Source of the DNA: an uncultured Ruminococcus sp.
GTDB taxonomy: Bacteria; Bacillota; Clostridia; Oscillospirales; Acutalibacteraceae
DNA: 38,783 bases
Direction: 5' to 3'
Assembly (NCBI GenBank): GCA_905234535.1
Contig: CAJOII010000009.1
Coordinates: forward strand, 1 to 38,783
Each line of letters opens with the position of its first letter. Within the stretch, counting starts at the first letter, position 1. Below, piece by piece: positions 1 through 8,089 of the stretch. Under the pieces are notes generated by a model, which saw only the letters and a program-made list of their open reading frames with translations, did not search any database and was not told where the DNA came from. The position numbers and the translations under genes were made by a program.

Positions 1-23
1 GGTCTATTTGTTGCGTCTTTTTA

Positions 24-65
24 ACAAAAATACAGCCGTGACTCTCGTCTCGTCTGTATTTTTGT
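24..65. terminator. 12-bp inverted repeat, probable terminator
   Basis: Perfect 12-bp arms (24-35 and 54-65, ACAAAAATACAG and its complement) flank an 18-nt loop, and a T-rich run follows on the plus strand. It lies beyond the stop of the minus-strand DUF1624 gene and could end transcription from either direction. A plus-strand frame open from base 1 stops with TAA at 22-24, so an unseen upstream gene may end here. The stem is A/T-rich, so the call is tentative. Confidence 0.45.
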
Positions 66-111
66 CTTGTTTTCTTTTCTTATCTTAATGATATTGGGCT
101 CATACCGTCCC

Positions 112-864
112 TTAAATCATTTGAAAGATAAGATAACATACGCCGTACAGGATCGGCTGGTGCAAAAGATAGATCAGAAGACTGTGCCTGCCGATCGGGC
201 AGAGGAGGGGGATCCTTCTTTTGAGCTTCTCCGAGAGCGGATATCTCTCGAGCGCTTTCCACAGAAAGAACCCCGCAATAAATAAGAACACCCACGGAAA
301 AAGCGGAAAGTAGTCGGAGGAGCAGAAGTCGCTCGATTTGAGCCCCAAGAACGAGAGATACTTGAACTGATACAGGGCATCATTCAGCGGGATGAGCTTA
401 AGGGAGAAGAACCCTAAGTATCTCTGCGGCAGACCGTAGAAGAATGAGAACAGGAGAGTGAAGACCGCTGTCCCAATAAGGGGGTGGATCTTCGTGAGCG
501 GTTCTCTCAGAGCGGCGGTGATCAGCATCGAGCAGCCGATCAGGTTGAGGATCCCGAACCAGATCGCCTGCGACGGCATCGCGATCACCGTCACCGCGGT
601 GATCAAAAACCCGCAGAGGTTGACGATGAGACCCCTCTTGTACGGATGATGTGAGAAGTTCATCGAGATGCCCGAGACGAGGATGAAAGTCACACAGATG
701 AAGCGCTCCCAGATCTTCGCTCCTATCGTCGCATACCACCCCGGGGATACTTCGAACACCTCAAAGATATCGTAGCACAGATGATAGAGGACCATATTGA
801 TGATCGCTAAGCCGCGTAAGGCGTCGATCAGATGATAGCGTGAGGATAAGTCTTTCTTCTTCAT
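112..864 (-). CDS. DUF1624 / HGSNAT-like integral membrane acyltransferase
   Basis: About 250 residues with six to seven hydrophobic segments. The N-terminus reads IDALRGL, then about ten residues on a His and Asp (YHLCYD). This is the signature of the DUF1624/heparan-alpha-glucosaminide N-acetyltransferase catalytic family, whose members are thought to move acyl groups across or at the membrane; the bacterial substrate is unknown. The frame stays open upstream to 918, but I start at the ATG at 864: a near-consensus promoter (-10 at 871-876) ends six bases before this codon and no Shine-Dalgarno is visible, so the transcript may be leaderless. It stands alone, divergent from the dockerin gene. 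The family call is good, the function open. Confidence 0.8.
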   Translation of the reverse strand: MKKKDLSSRYHLIDALRGLAIINMVLYHLCYDIFEVFEVSPGWYATIGAKIWERFICVTFILVSGISMNFSHHPYKRGLIVNLCGFLITAVTVIAMPSQAIWFGILNLIGCSMLITAALREPLTKIHPLIGTAVFTLLFSFFYGLPQRYLGFFSLKLIPLNDALYQFKYLSFLGLKSSDFCSSDYFPLFPWVFLFIAGFFLWKALERYPLSEKLKRRIPLLCPIGRHSLLIYLLHQPILYGVCYLIFQMI

Positions 865-870
865 AGTGCT

Positions 871-899
871 ATTGTATAATGAAGCGGTCTTTTTTTCAA
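871..899 (-). promoter_or_regulatory. Promoter of the DUF1624 gene, predicted leaderless
   Basis: On the minus strand TTGAAA (894-899), a 17-bp spacer and TACAAT (871-876), with only six bases (865-870) before the ATG at 864. The predicted transcription start falls at or next to the start codon, which would explain the missing ribosome-binding site. Confidence 0.55.
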
Positions 900-944
900 G
901 TATATTTCGTTTTTTCACACAACCGTCACATTTCTGTCAAATAG

Positions 945-972
945 GTGTCAGAAACAAGAGTTAAAGTATAGG
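945..972 (+). promoter_or_regulatory. Candidate promoter of the dockerin gene
   Basis: GTGTCA (945-950), 16-bp spacer, TATAGG (967-972); each hexamer matches consensus at four of six positions. It sits about 40 bp before the start codon at 1012. Weak match; position is the main support. Confidence 0.35.
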
Positions 973-1011
973 CGCAAACTCAAAATCTATCTCAAACAAG
1001 GAGTGATGACA

Positions 1012-3531
1012 ATGAAAAAATATTCGATCTTAGCCATCTTACTGTCGGCGTTGCTGGTGGTGATGATGATCGCGCCCCTCACCGCCGTCTCAGCGGCAGA
1101 GGAGGATGCTTCCTCCGTACGAAAGCTCGGGGATGTCGATCACGACGGCAGCGTGACCATTATCGATGCGACCAAGATCCAGCGCGCGCTCGCGTCTTTG
1201 CTGACTTTGGACGAAGAGGCCGAGAAAGCCGCCGATATCGACGGCGACGGTTCCATGACCATCATCGATGCCACTTATATCCAGAAGTGGCTTGCGAGCC
1301 TTTCGGTACCGTACGCGGTCGGCGAGCCGATGGAGAAAGAGTCTTCGACTACTGCTACCGAGGCTACAGAGGCAACCGAAGCTACCGAGGCTACAGAAGC
1401 GACCGAGGCGACAGAAGCCACAGAAGCGACTGAGGCAACAGAGGCTACAGAGGCTACAGAGGCTACAGAGGCAACCGAAGCGAACGAGGCTACAGAGGCA
1501 ACCGAAGCGAACGAGGCTACAGAAGCGACCGAAGCGACCGAGGCTGAGACTACCGGCGACGAGTGGAAGGAGAACACCGGCACCATCATCCTCTCCGATA
1601 CAGGTATCACCGTCACGGGCGAGGGCGCGTATGTATCGGGCAACACTGTTATCATCACCGAAGGCGGCGACTGGGAGGTGAAGGGCTCCTGCTCAGATGG
1701 TATGATCTATGTCAACACCGGCGAAGAGAAGGACGCAAACGATAAGGTCAAGCTCCGCTTAAACGGCATGAGCCTGACGAATCCTGACGGCCCCGCAATC
1801 TACTTTGACCGCTGCAAGAAGGCGTTCATCACCATCGAAAGCGGCACGACCAATACGGTCACCGACGGCGCGAGCTACACTGCGACCGTTGAGGAACACA
1901 CCATCGACGGCGTGACTTATTCGATCGACGCCTCCGCCGCAAAGGGCGCGATCCATACCGACGACACCCTCGAGGTCAAAGGCAAAGGTACGCTGACCGT
2001 AAACGGCAACTACAAGCACGGCATCGCGACCGACGACGATATCTCGATCGAGAACGGCGTGATCAACATCACCTCCGTCAAAGACGGCATCCACGCGAAC
2101 GATGATATCTCGATCAACGGAAAAAATGTTGAGATCAATATCGACACCCTGTCCGACGGTCTTGACAGCGAAGGCACACTGACCCTCGAGCTCGTCAGCA
2201 AGCTGACCGTTAACGGCAGCGGCAAGGCGATCAAGGCTGACAGTGATATCACGATCGTCGACGGCGTATATATCTGCAACACCGCCGATGACTGCATCAA
2301 CGGCAACGCCGTCGTTACCATCAAGGGCGGCGACTTCACCTTAAGCTCGTCAGACGACGGGATCACCGCGGTCACCGAGCTGTACATCACCGGTGGCACG
2401 ATCAATATCAAAGAAGCCGGCGGCAAGGGTATCAAGAACGACGGCGATATCAACATCACCGGCGGTACGATCACCATAAACTCCACCGATGACTGTATCA
2501 ACGGCAACGCGGCGGTGGGGCTTACGGGCGGTACCTATGACCTAACCTCTCAGGACGAGGCGGTCACCGCGGCGTCGACCCTCACAATCGAGAACATTGA
2601 CCTGACCGCGAACACGGTCGGCAAGGGCATCAAGGCAGAGACCGATCTGATTGTCACCTCCGGAACCTTTGTGATCGTCTCCTCCGACGACTCTGTCCAC
2701 TGTAACGCCAATATCACCGTCAAGGGCGGCGACTTCACCCTTACCTCGGGTGACGACGGTATACACGCCGACACCACCCTCACCATCGAGGACGGCACCA
2801 TCCTCGTTACCAAGAGCTACGAGGGCTTGGAGGGCAACGATGTCATCATAAACGGCGGCACCTTCAAGGTCACCGCCTCCGACGACGGTATCAACGCCGC
2901 CGGCGGGAACGACCAGAGCTCTCAGAACGGCAGACCCGGCCAGAACCAGTTCCGACCCGGCGCCTCCTCGAACAGCTCCATCACCGTAAACGGTGGGTAC
3001 ATCTATGTAACAGCGTCCGGCGACGCGATCGACTCCAACGGCGCTTTGACCTTTAACGGCGGCACCGTGATCGTTCAGGGTCCCTCCTCGGGCGGCAACT
3101 CTCCGGTCGACGCGGACGGCGCTGTCGGCTTCAACGGCGGCACCGTGATGGCGCTGGCGTCTTCGAACGCGATGTGGGAGGATTTAAACGGCAAGACCGG
3201 CAACGCGGTGTTCAACAAGAGCATCGGCTCGGTACAGAAGGGCTCGGTCATCTGTGTGACAGACGCCTCGGGCAACCTGCTCTCAGCCTTGAAGTCTGAG
3301 CTGTCGGGCAGCATCGGCATCGTTTACTACACCGACAGGACCTCTTCGCTGTCCTCTGTCAAGTTCGTCAGCGGCGGCACCTACTCGGGTACGCTTGACT
3401 CCTACGGCTACAGTGACTCAGGCTCTGTCTCGGGCGGCACCTCTTACTCACCGTCCTCTTCTACGGCAGGCGGAAATCAACCCGGAGGCGGAACCCAACC
3501 CGGAGGCGGCAGCCGTCCCGGAGGCAGATGA
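1012..3531 (+). CDS. Secreted dockerin / Thr-Glu-Ala linker / beta-helix carbohydrate-binding protein
   Basis: 839 residues from the ATG at 1012, which has AAGGAG at 998-1003 with 8-nt spacing; earlier in-frame GTG/ATG codons (1003, 1006) are too close to it. Order: Sec signal peptide (about 1-29, cleavage near VSA/AEE); type I dockerin (about 38-98) with two Ca-binding repeats, DVDHDGSVTIIDAT and DIDGDGSMTIIDAT, each followed by IQ; a 63-residue A-T/N-E linker; then about 550 residues of short repeats rich in GG-T/D, SDD and N-G-N, typical of right-handed beta-helices of the DUF4353/Cthe_2159 type; last a Gly-Pro-rich tail. Cthe_2159 of Clostridium thermocellum binds cellulose and acidic sugars. 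I infer a cellulosome-attached pectin or polysaccharide binder. No catalytic site recognised. A symmetric terminator follows. Confidence 0.85.
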   Translation: MKKYSILAILLSALLVVMMIAPLTAVSAAEEDASSVRKLGDVDHDGSVTIIDATKIQRALASLLTLDEEAEKAADIDGDGSMTIIDATYIQKWLASLSVPYAVGEPMEKESSTTATEATEATEATEATEATEATEATEATEATEATEATEATEATEANEATEATEANEATEATEATEAETTGDEWKENTGTIILSDTGITVTGEGAYVSGNTVIITEGGDWEVKGSCSDGMIYVNTGEEKDANDKVKLRLNGMSLTNPDGPAIYFDRCKKAFITIESGTTNTVTDGASYTATVEEHTIDGVTYSIDASAAKGAIHTDDTLEVKGKGTLTVNGNYKHGIATDDDISIENGVINITSVKDGIHANDDISINGKNVEINIDTLSDGLDSEGTLTLELVSKLTVNGSGKAIKADSDITIVDGVYICNTADDCINGNAVVTIKGGDFTLSSSDDGITAVTELYITGGTINIKEAGGKGIKNDGDINITGGTITINSTDDCINGNAAVGLTGGTYDLTSQDEAVTAASTLTIENIDLTANTVGKGIKAETDLIVTSGTFVIVSSDDSVHCNANITVKGGDFTLTSGDDGIHADTTLTIEDGTILVTKSYEGLEGNDVIINGGTFKVTASDDGINAAGGNDQSSQNGRPGQNQFRPGASSNSSITVNGGYIYVTASGDAIDSNGALTFNGGTVIVQGPSSGGNSPVDADGAVGFNGGTVMALASSNAMWEDLNGKTGNAVFNKSIGSVQKGSVICVTDASGNLLSALKSELSGSIGIVYYTDRTSSLSSVKFVSGGTYSGTLDSYGYSDSGSVSGGTSYSPSSSTAGGNQPGGGTQPGGGSRPGGR
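1354..1542 (+). repeat. 21-unit 9-bp tandem repeat encoding the Ala-Thr/Asn-Glu linker
   Basis: Twenty-one consecutive 9-bp units of GCN ACN GAR, two of them with AAC in place of ACN, inside the dockerin gene. Synonymous bases vary between units, so the array is not a fresh perfect duplication, but units are similar enough to vary in number by slippage. It forms an acidic, extended linker between dockerin and beta-helix. Confidence 0.95.
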
Positions 3532-3572
3532 TCCGTCAAACCAAATATCCTTTCTGAAATACAGCGCTCCGA

Positions 3573-3604
3573 AAGAGGGAACGGCATCTCTGCCGTTCCC
3601 TCTT
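3573..3604. terminator. Bidirectional terminator between the dockerin gene and tetR
   Basis: Perfect 13-bp stem (3573-3585 with 3592-3604) around a six-base loop, between two convergent stop codons (3531 and 3624). GC-rich and symmetric, with AA/TT at the base of the stem, so it can serve both genes. Confidence 0.8.
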
Positions 3605-3623
3605 GATCTTTGTAATATAGATA

Positions 3624-4220
3624 TTACAGCATTTTCATCAGTTCCAAATAGGTCGGAATCCCTTTGAAGCACAGGACGCTGATGTTCTCCGAGATCTCGT
3701 CGAGAGACTCCCGTCTGTCGGAGTTGAACCACTGCTGATATACCGCGACCAGTCCGGGCATCGTGAAGTCGAGCATCAGGTCGACCTTCTTCTCGTCGAC
3801 CTTGACATACGGCACCACGAGCGCGCGGATCTTCGTCTTGAGCAGGGTGACGAGTTTTGCGGCGAGGTTGAAGTTTGATTCCTTCGAGAGCAGATAACCG
3901 AAGAAGTCGAGGTCGGTGTCGATGATGGCGGTCAGCTTCTCAAACGCCTGCAGCGGTGTCTGGAGATTATTCTTGATATCCGCGTCGGTGAGCACGCGGT
4001 CAAAGGCGTCTGCGATATCGTTCTCGATTTCGTCGACGATCTCGTACACGCCCGCGTAGTAGTTGTAGAAGGTCTTGCGGTTGATATCGGCAAGATCGGC
4101 GATATCGCTGATAGTGATGTCGTTGATATCTTTCTCCGTGAGTAAGCGCGCGAAAGCGTTCTTGATCGCGCGTTTGGTTTTGATGACTCTGCGGTCGGGG
4201 GTCTTTGCTCCGTCTTTCAT
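3624..4220 (-). CDS. TetR/AcrR-family transcriptional regulator
   Basis: 198 residues. The N-terminal helix-turn-helix (about residues 13-60) reads KTKRAIKNAFARLL, then ITISDIADLADINRKTFYNYY, the classic TetR recognition segment; the C-terminal ligand domain is all-helical and not assignable. The start is the ATG at 4220, preceded by GGAGGAAAAT; an in-frame TTG at 4232 is only the upstream end of the frame. The gene diverges from the glycosyltransferase-fakAB-plsX-acpP operon across a 228-bp region holding a consensus promoter and palindromes. It may therefore regulate that operon in response to a lipid or acyl molecule. That role is inference from position; the family call is secure. Confidence 0.88.
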   Translation of the reverse strand: MKDGAKTPDRRVIKTKRAIKNAFARLLTEKDINDITISDIADLADINRKTFYNYYAGVYEIVDEIENDIADAFDRVLTDADIKNNLQTPLQAFEKLTAIIDTDLDFFGYLLSKESNFNLAAKLVTLLKTKIRALVVPYVKVDEKKVDLMLDFTMPGLVAVYQQWFNSDRRESLDEISENISVLCFKGIPTYLELMKML

Positions 4221-4293
4221 ATTTTCCTCCAAAAATACACACTTGTATAATAATCAACAAAATACGACATAAAAGGGGTAATTACACCACATC

Positions 4294-4327
4294 AAGCGGT
4301 TTTTGCTGTTGTGTTTTCAAACCGCTT
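4294..4327. promoter_or_regulatory. 9-bp inverted repeat between tetR and the lipid operon
   Basis: AAGCGGTTT (4294-4302) and AAACCGCTT (4319-4327) flank 16 bases. The repeat lies at the predicted transcription start of tetR, so it may be an operator for the TetR protein or a 5'-UTR hairpin. Confidence 0.4.
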
Positions 4328-4330
4328 ATT

Positions 4331-4362
4331 GTATTATAATACACAATTGGGGTAAAAGTCAA
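4331..4362 (-). promoter_or_regulatory. tetR promoter with palindromic -10 region
   Basis: On the minus strand TTGACT (4357-4362), 18-bp spacer, TATAAT (4333-4338). The -10 lies within a perfect 12-bp palindrome GTATTATAATAC (4331-4342), so TATAAT is also readable on the plus strand (4335-4340) toward the lipid operon. The plus-strand -35 is poor (TGTTTT, 4312-4317). A second possible plus-strand -10 is TATACA at 4388-4393. Confidence 0.65.
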
Positions 4363-4448
4363 TATTTCTCTGTTTTTTGTGGTAAAGTATACAGATCGAT
4401 TGATTTTTGATACCAAATACAGAAGTATATACAGATGGAAGGAACATG

Positions 4449-5510
4449 ATGAAAATACTCATATTGTCCGGAGACCGTGAGATGTATCCGGCAGCGATGG
4501 CGATCGAGCAGTCCGCCCGTGATAAGCTCGCCGAGACCGCGCTGCTTGAGCTCTCGGATTTTGCCGGAGGAGAGAAAAATTATCAGAAGCTCTTAAACCG
4601 CACCAAGAAAATCATAAGCTCTGTCTACAGACCGTATGATCCGCTTGACGGAGCGCTTCAGAACGCGCTGAGAGAGTATATCGAGAAGATCGGCTTTGAC
4701 TGTGTGATCTCTGCGGATTCCAAAGCGATCAAAGCGGCGGTGAAGCTCAGAAAAACCGTAGCCTCCAAGACGAAGTTCTACGGCGTGCTCACCGACAGCG
4801 GCGCGGTGCAGGGCTTCAGAGGAGAGTCGCTCGACGGCTTTTTCGTCGCGCACGAGGATCTGGTCTCCAATCTCAAGAAGAAGGGCATCAAAGGGGAGAT
4901 CTACTCCTCCGGTGTTCCCGTGGAGAAGCGCTTCTTCAACCGCTTCGGCAAGAAGGCGGCGCGAAACTATCTCGTCATCCCCGAGCATGAGCGGGTCTAT
5001 CTGCTGATTGCGGATGATGTCGGCTTTGATCAGACCAGAGAGCTGTGCGATGAGATGCTCCGCGAGGAGAAAGAACCCTTTCTGTTCTATGTCTTCGTCG
5101 ACAGGGGATCCGAGAACGGCGAACGGCTAAAGGAGAGATACCGCCGCTATGACAGCATCCGGGTCATCACTGTGAACAAGAAGCTGAGCATCTATATGGA
5201 ATGCGCCGATGTCATGCTCACAAAGCCCGAGGGGTATCTGAGCTTCGAGGCGGCGGCGGCAGGGGTGCCGCTCGTACATCTGATGACTGTCAGAGGGCCC
5301 GCGGCAACGGCGGAGTTCTTCTCCTCACACGATATGTCGCTGCTCGGCAACACCGTCTCCGACGCGGTGAGAAAGGCGCGGCGGCTGATCGATGAACAGG
5401 CAGTCGCAAGAAGAATGATGAAGCGTCAGTCGATGCTGGTCGGCTTTGACGCGGCAGATAAGATACTCGACAGGATCCTGTCGAAGCACATAACCATCAA
5501 GGAGAGTTAA
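4449..5510 (+). CDS. GT28-like (MurG/diacylglycerol glucosyltransferase-type) glycosyltransferase
   Basis: 353 residues, two Rossmann-like halves. The N-terminus MKILILSGDREMYPAAMA fits the acceptor domain of MGDG-synthase/processive diacylglycerol glycosyltransferases. The mid segment VLTDSGAVQGFRGESLDGFFVA and the later KPEGYLSFEAAAAGVPLV resemble the conserved C-terminal nucleotide-sugar motif of the MurG/UgtP family (usually KPGG-x-EA), here with PEG in place of PGG. First gene of the lipid operon, three bases before fakA, which suggests a glycolipid role. I start at 4449 (AAGGA at 4439-4443, 5-nt spacing); ATG at 4446 is adjacent and an upstream TTG at 4407 is unlikely. Substrate not readable. 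Confidence 0.65.
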   Translation: MKILILSGDREMYPAAMAIEQSARDKLAETALLELSDFAGGEKNYQKLLNRTKKIISSVYRPYDPLDGALQNALREYIEKIGFDCVISADSKAIKAAVKLRKTVASKTKFYGVLTDSGAVQGFRGESLDGFFVAHEDLVSNLKKKGIKGEIYSSGVPVEKRFFNRFGKKAARNYLVIPEHERVYLLIADDVGFDQTRELCDEMLREEKEPFLFYVFVDRGSENGERLKERYRRYDSIRVITVNKKLSIYMECADVMLTKPEGYLSFEAAAAGVPLVHLMTVRGPAATAEFFSSHDMSLLGNTVSDAVRKARRLIDEQAVARRMMKRQSMLVGFDAADKILDRILSKHITIKES

Positions 5511-5513
5511 GTC

Positions 5514-7175
5514 ATGAGAACACTGATAATAGACGGCAAGAAATACTCCGATATGCTGAGAGCCGGCGCGCAGAACCTCAACGCGAACCGCGCGGTGGTC
5601 AACGACCTCAATGTCTTCCCGATCCCCGACGGAGACACCGGCGACAATATGTATATGACCATCAGCTCCGGCGCGAACAAGTCGGGCGGCTCAGACCTTC
5701 TGGGCGATGTCGCGGCAGTATCCGCGAGAGAGATGCTTTTAGGCGCGAGGGGCAACTCGGGCGTCATTCTCTCGAGGATCTTCTCCGGTATCGCGAAAGG
5801 GCTCTCCGGCGTGAAGGAAGCGGACACGAGAGTGTTTTCAAAGGCGCTCAGGTCAGGCGTCAAAGAAGCGTACTCCGCGGTGTCGGTACCCGTTGAGGGC
5901 ACCATCCTCACCGTCTACAGAGAGGCGGTGGAGAGTACCTCGGAGCATTCGGTCGAGAGCTTCGAAGAGTTTTTTGACAGCTTTATCCGTGAGGCGAGAG
6001 AGTCTTTAAAGCGTACCCCCGACCTCTTGGATGTGTTAAAAGAAGCGGGCGTGGTCGACTCCGGCGGCGCGGGCTTCATCTATATCGCCGAGGGGATGAA
6101 GGCAGCGCTCTCGGGCATCGAGTTCGAGGACATCCATGTATCGGAATCGGGTCCCAGAAAGCCTGACCTCAACGCCTTCACCGAGGACAGCGTCCTCGAG
6201 TTTGGTTACTGTACCGAGTTTTTGCTCAGGCTGCAGAAAAGCAAGACCGATATCGACAACTTTGACCTCGATAATTTCATCAAATGGCTCAACTCGGTCG
6301 GCGACTCGGTAGTCGCCTTCAGAGAGGGCACCATCATCAAGGTTCATGTCCACACCAAGACCCCCGGCAATATCCTCAACCACTGCCAGCTCTACGGAGA
6401 ATTCCTGACCACCAAGATCGAGAATATGACTCTCCAGCACAACGAGACCCATCCGAAGCCTGCTAAGGAGGCTGCCGAGAAGCCTGAGGAATTCTATGTT
6501 GAGAAGCCGAAGAAGGATTTCGGCATCGTCTCGGTCGCGGCGGGCGAGGGGATCCGTGAGATATTTTCCTCTCTCGGCTGCGATGTCGTGGTAGACGGCG
6601 GCCAGAGTATGAACCCGAGCGCCGAGGATCTTTTGGATGCGTATGAAAAGGCGAACGCCCACACCGTCTTCGTCTTCCCGAACAACTCGAACATTGTGCT
6701 CACCGCTATGCAGGCGGCGTCTTTGTGCGAGGATACCGATGTCAGGATCATCAAGACCAAGACCATCGGCGAAGGGTACTCCGCAATCTCGATGTTCGAC
6801 ACCACCATCGGCGGCGCGGACGAGATCGAAGCGAATTTAAACGAGATCATCTCGGATGTCGTCACCGGCATGGTGTCGCGCGCGTCGAGAGATACCGAGT
6901 ATAACGGTATCGAGGTCAGAAAGGACGACTATATCGGCTTTGTGGACGATACCATCTATATTGACGAGGAAGAAAGAAAGGAAGCTGTCACCGGTCTGTG
7001 TGAGAAGCTCAACGCCGGAGATTTCGACATCATGCTTGTGCTCGTCGGCGATTCTGTTTCCAAAGAAGAGAGCGAAAGCGTCTATGCTAAGCTCAAAGAT
7101 GCTTACAAGCGCACCGAAGTGATACTCTTAGACGGCGGTCAGCCGGTCTACGACTATATCATTATCTTAGAATAA
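5514..7175 (+). CDS. fakA: Fatty acid kinase subunit FakA (DAK2-domain, YloV family)
   Basis: 553 residues, normal for FakA/YloV. It phosphorylates fatty acids held by FakB to acyl-phosphate in the cytoplasm. The N-terminal DAK2 kinase domain (about 8-200) carries the Mg-ATP aspartate motif PDGDTGDN (38-45) and GARGNSG (77-83). A middle domain follows, then a C-terminal DAK1-like domain (about 335-553) beginning FGIVSVAAGEG. The ATG at 5514 comes three bases after the preceding stop, with AAGGAGAG just before that stop. The next gene is a DegV/FakB protein, which supports the fatty acid kinase assignment over a dihydroxyacetone kinase. Confidence 0.9.
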   Translation: MRTLIIDGKKYSDMLRAGAQNLNANRAVVNDLNVFPIPDGDTGDNMYMTISSGANKSGGSDLLGDVAAVSAREMLLGARGNSGVILSRIFSGIAKGLSGVKEADTRVFSKALRSGVKEAYSAVSVPVEGTILTVYREAVESTSEHSVESFEEFFDSFIREARESLKRTPDLLDVLKEAGVVDSGGAGFIYIAEGMKAALSGIEFEDIHVSESGPRKPDLNAFTEDSVLEFGYCTEFLLRLQKSKTDIDNFDLDNFIKWLNSVGDSVVAFREGTIIKVHVHTKTPGNILNHCQLYGEFLTTKIENMTLQHNETHPKPAKEAAEKPEEFYVEKPKKDFGIVSVAAGEGIREIFSSLGCDVVVDGGQSMNPSAEDLLDAYEKANAHTVFVFPNNSNIVLTAMQAASLCEDTDVRIIKTKTIGEGYSAISMFDTTIGGADEIEANLNEIISDVVTGMVSRASRDTEYNGIEVRKDDYIGFVDDTIYIDEEERKEAVTGLCEKLNAGDFDIMLVLVGDSVSKEESESVYAKLKDAYKRTEVILLDGGQPVYDYIIILE

Positions 7176-7199
7176 TCAGACGATATCAGGAGGGACAAG

Positions 7200-8072
7200 A
7201 TGTTAGTAATTTTCACCGATACCGATACCGACCTGACCCCGAAGAAAGCGAAAGAGTTCGGCTATCATATGATCTCGATGCCCTACAGCATCGACTCAGA
7301 GACCACCTATCCCTATGAGGACTTCGAAGAGTTCGACGCGCACGCGTTCTACGACAAGCTCCGCTCGGGCGTTCTGCCGAACACCAGCGCGATCGCAGAA
7401 CAGAACTACAAGGACTACTTTGAGCCGTACTTCGCTCAGGGCGACGATATCCTCTATGTCCACTTCTCCCGCGCGATGACCGCGACCTTCGAGAATATGG
7501 ACAAGGCGGTAGCGGAGCTCTTAGAAAAGTATCCCGAGAGAAAGTTCTACACCGTCGATACCAAGGGCATCACCATCGGCTCTCTCAATATCGTCGAGGA
7601 GATCGGCGATCTCTATCAGCAGGGCAAGACCGCCGAGGAGATCTTGGAGTGGGCGAAGACCGAGGTCGACAAGTTCGCGGTGTATTTCTTCGCGGATGAC
7701 CTGAAGTTCTTCAGGCATTCGGGCCGTGTGTCGGGTTTAGCCGGCACGATGGGCACCCTCCTCGGTATCAGACCGATCATCTATATGGACGAGAACGGCA
7801 AGATGGTCTCTATCGGCAAGGAGAAGGGCAAGGCGAAGGCGATCGCCCGCCTCGTTTCCTATGTAGAGGAGCTGGGCGAGGATATCGAAAGCCACCGTGT
7901 CATCGTCGCCCATACCGACGCCTTAGAGCTTGCACAAGAGCTCGTTTCGATCTTAAACGAGAAGTATCAGGGGCTTAATATCGAGCTCGTCGATGTCAAC
8001 CCCACCGCCGGCTCTCACTGCGGTCCCAACACCGTGGGCGTCAGCTTCCACGCGAAGAGAAGAACACTTTAA
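7200..8072 (+). CDS. fakB: DegV-family fatty-acid-binding protein FakB
   Basis: 290 residues, full length. DegV/FakB proteins bind a fatty acid and present its carboxylate to FakA. Visible landmarks: N-terminal FTDTDTDLTP (usually DSxxDL), the Thr-Ser motif LPNTSAIAEQNY, the second-domain opening DLKFFRHSGRVSG, and the C-terminal GPNTVGVSFH that closes the fatty-acid head-group pocket. The usual SGTY segment is replaced by SRAMTATFENM, so chain preference may differ from well-studied FakBs. AGGAGGG lies 9 bases before the ATG. Second half of a fakA-fakB pair in a lipid operon. Confidence 0.88.
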   Translation: MLVIFTDTDTDLTPKKAKEFGYHMISMPYSIDSETTYPYEDFEEFDAHAFYDKLRSGVLPNTSAIAEQNYKDYFEPYFAQGDDILYVHFSRAMTATFENMDKAVAELLEKYPERKFYTVDTKGITIGSLNIVEEIGDLYQQGKTAEEILEWAKTEVDKFAVYFFADDLKFFRHSGRVSGLAGTMGTLLGIRPIIYMDENGKMVSIGKEKGKAKAIARLVSYVEELGEDIESHRVIVAHTDALELAQELVSILNEKYQGLNIELVDVNPTAGSHCGPNTVGVSFHAKRRTL

Positions 8073-8089
8073 GGGATAAGAGAGAAGCT

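Noticed and set aside
1354-1542. Tandem repeat as a CRISPR array or as a minus-strand coding repeat
   Set aside because: There are no unique spacers; the unit is 9 bp and in frame with a well-supported secreted protein, and the minus-strand Ser-Val-Ala repeat is its shadow.
3395-3732. Open frames overlapping the end of the dockerin gene and tetR
   Set aside because: They are out-of-frame readings of low-complexity Gly-Pro-rich sequence and the terminator.
7200-8072. DegV protein as a degradative-enzyme regulator
   Set aside because: The historical name has no support here; adjacency to fakA and the fatty-acid pocket motifs favour FakB.
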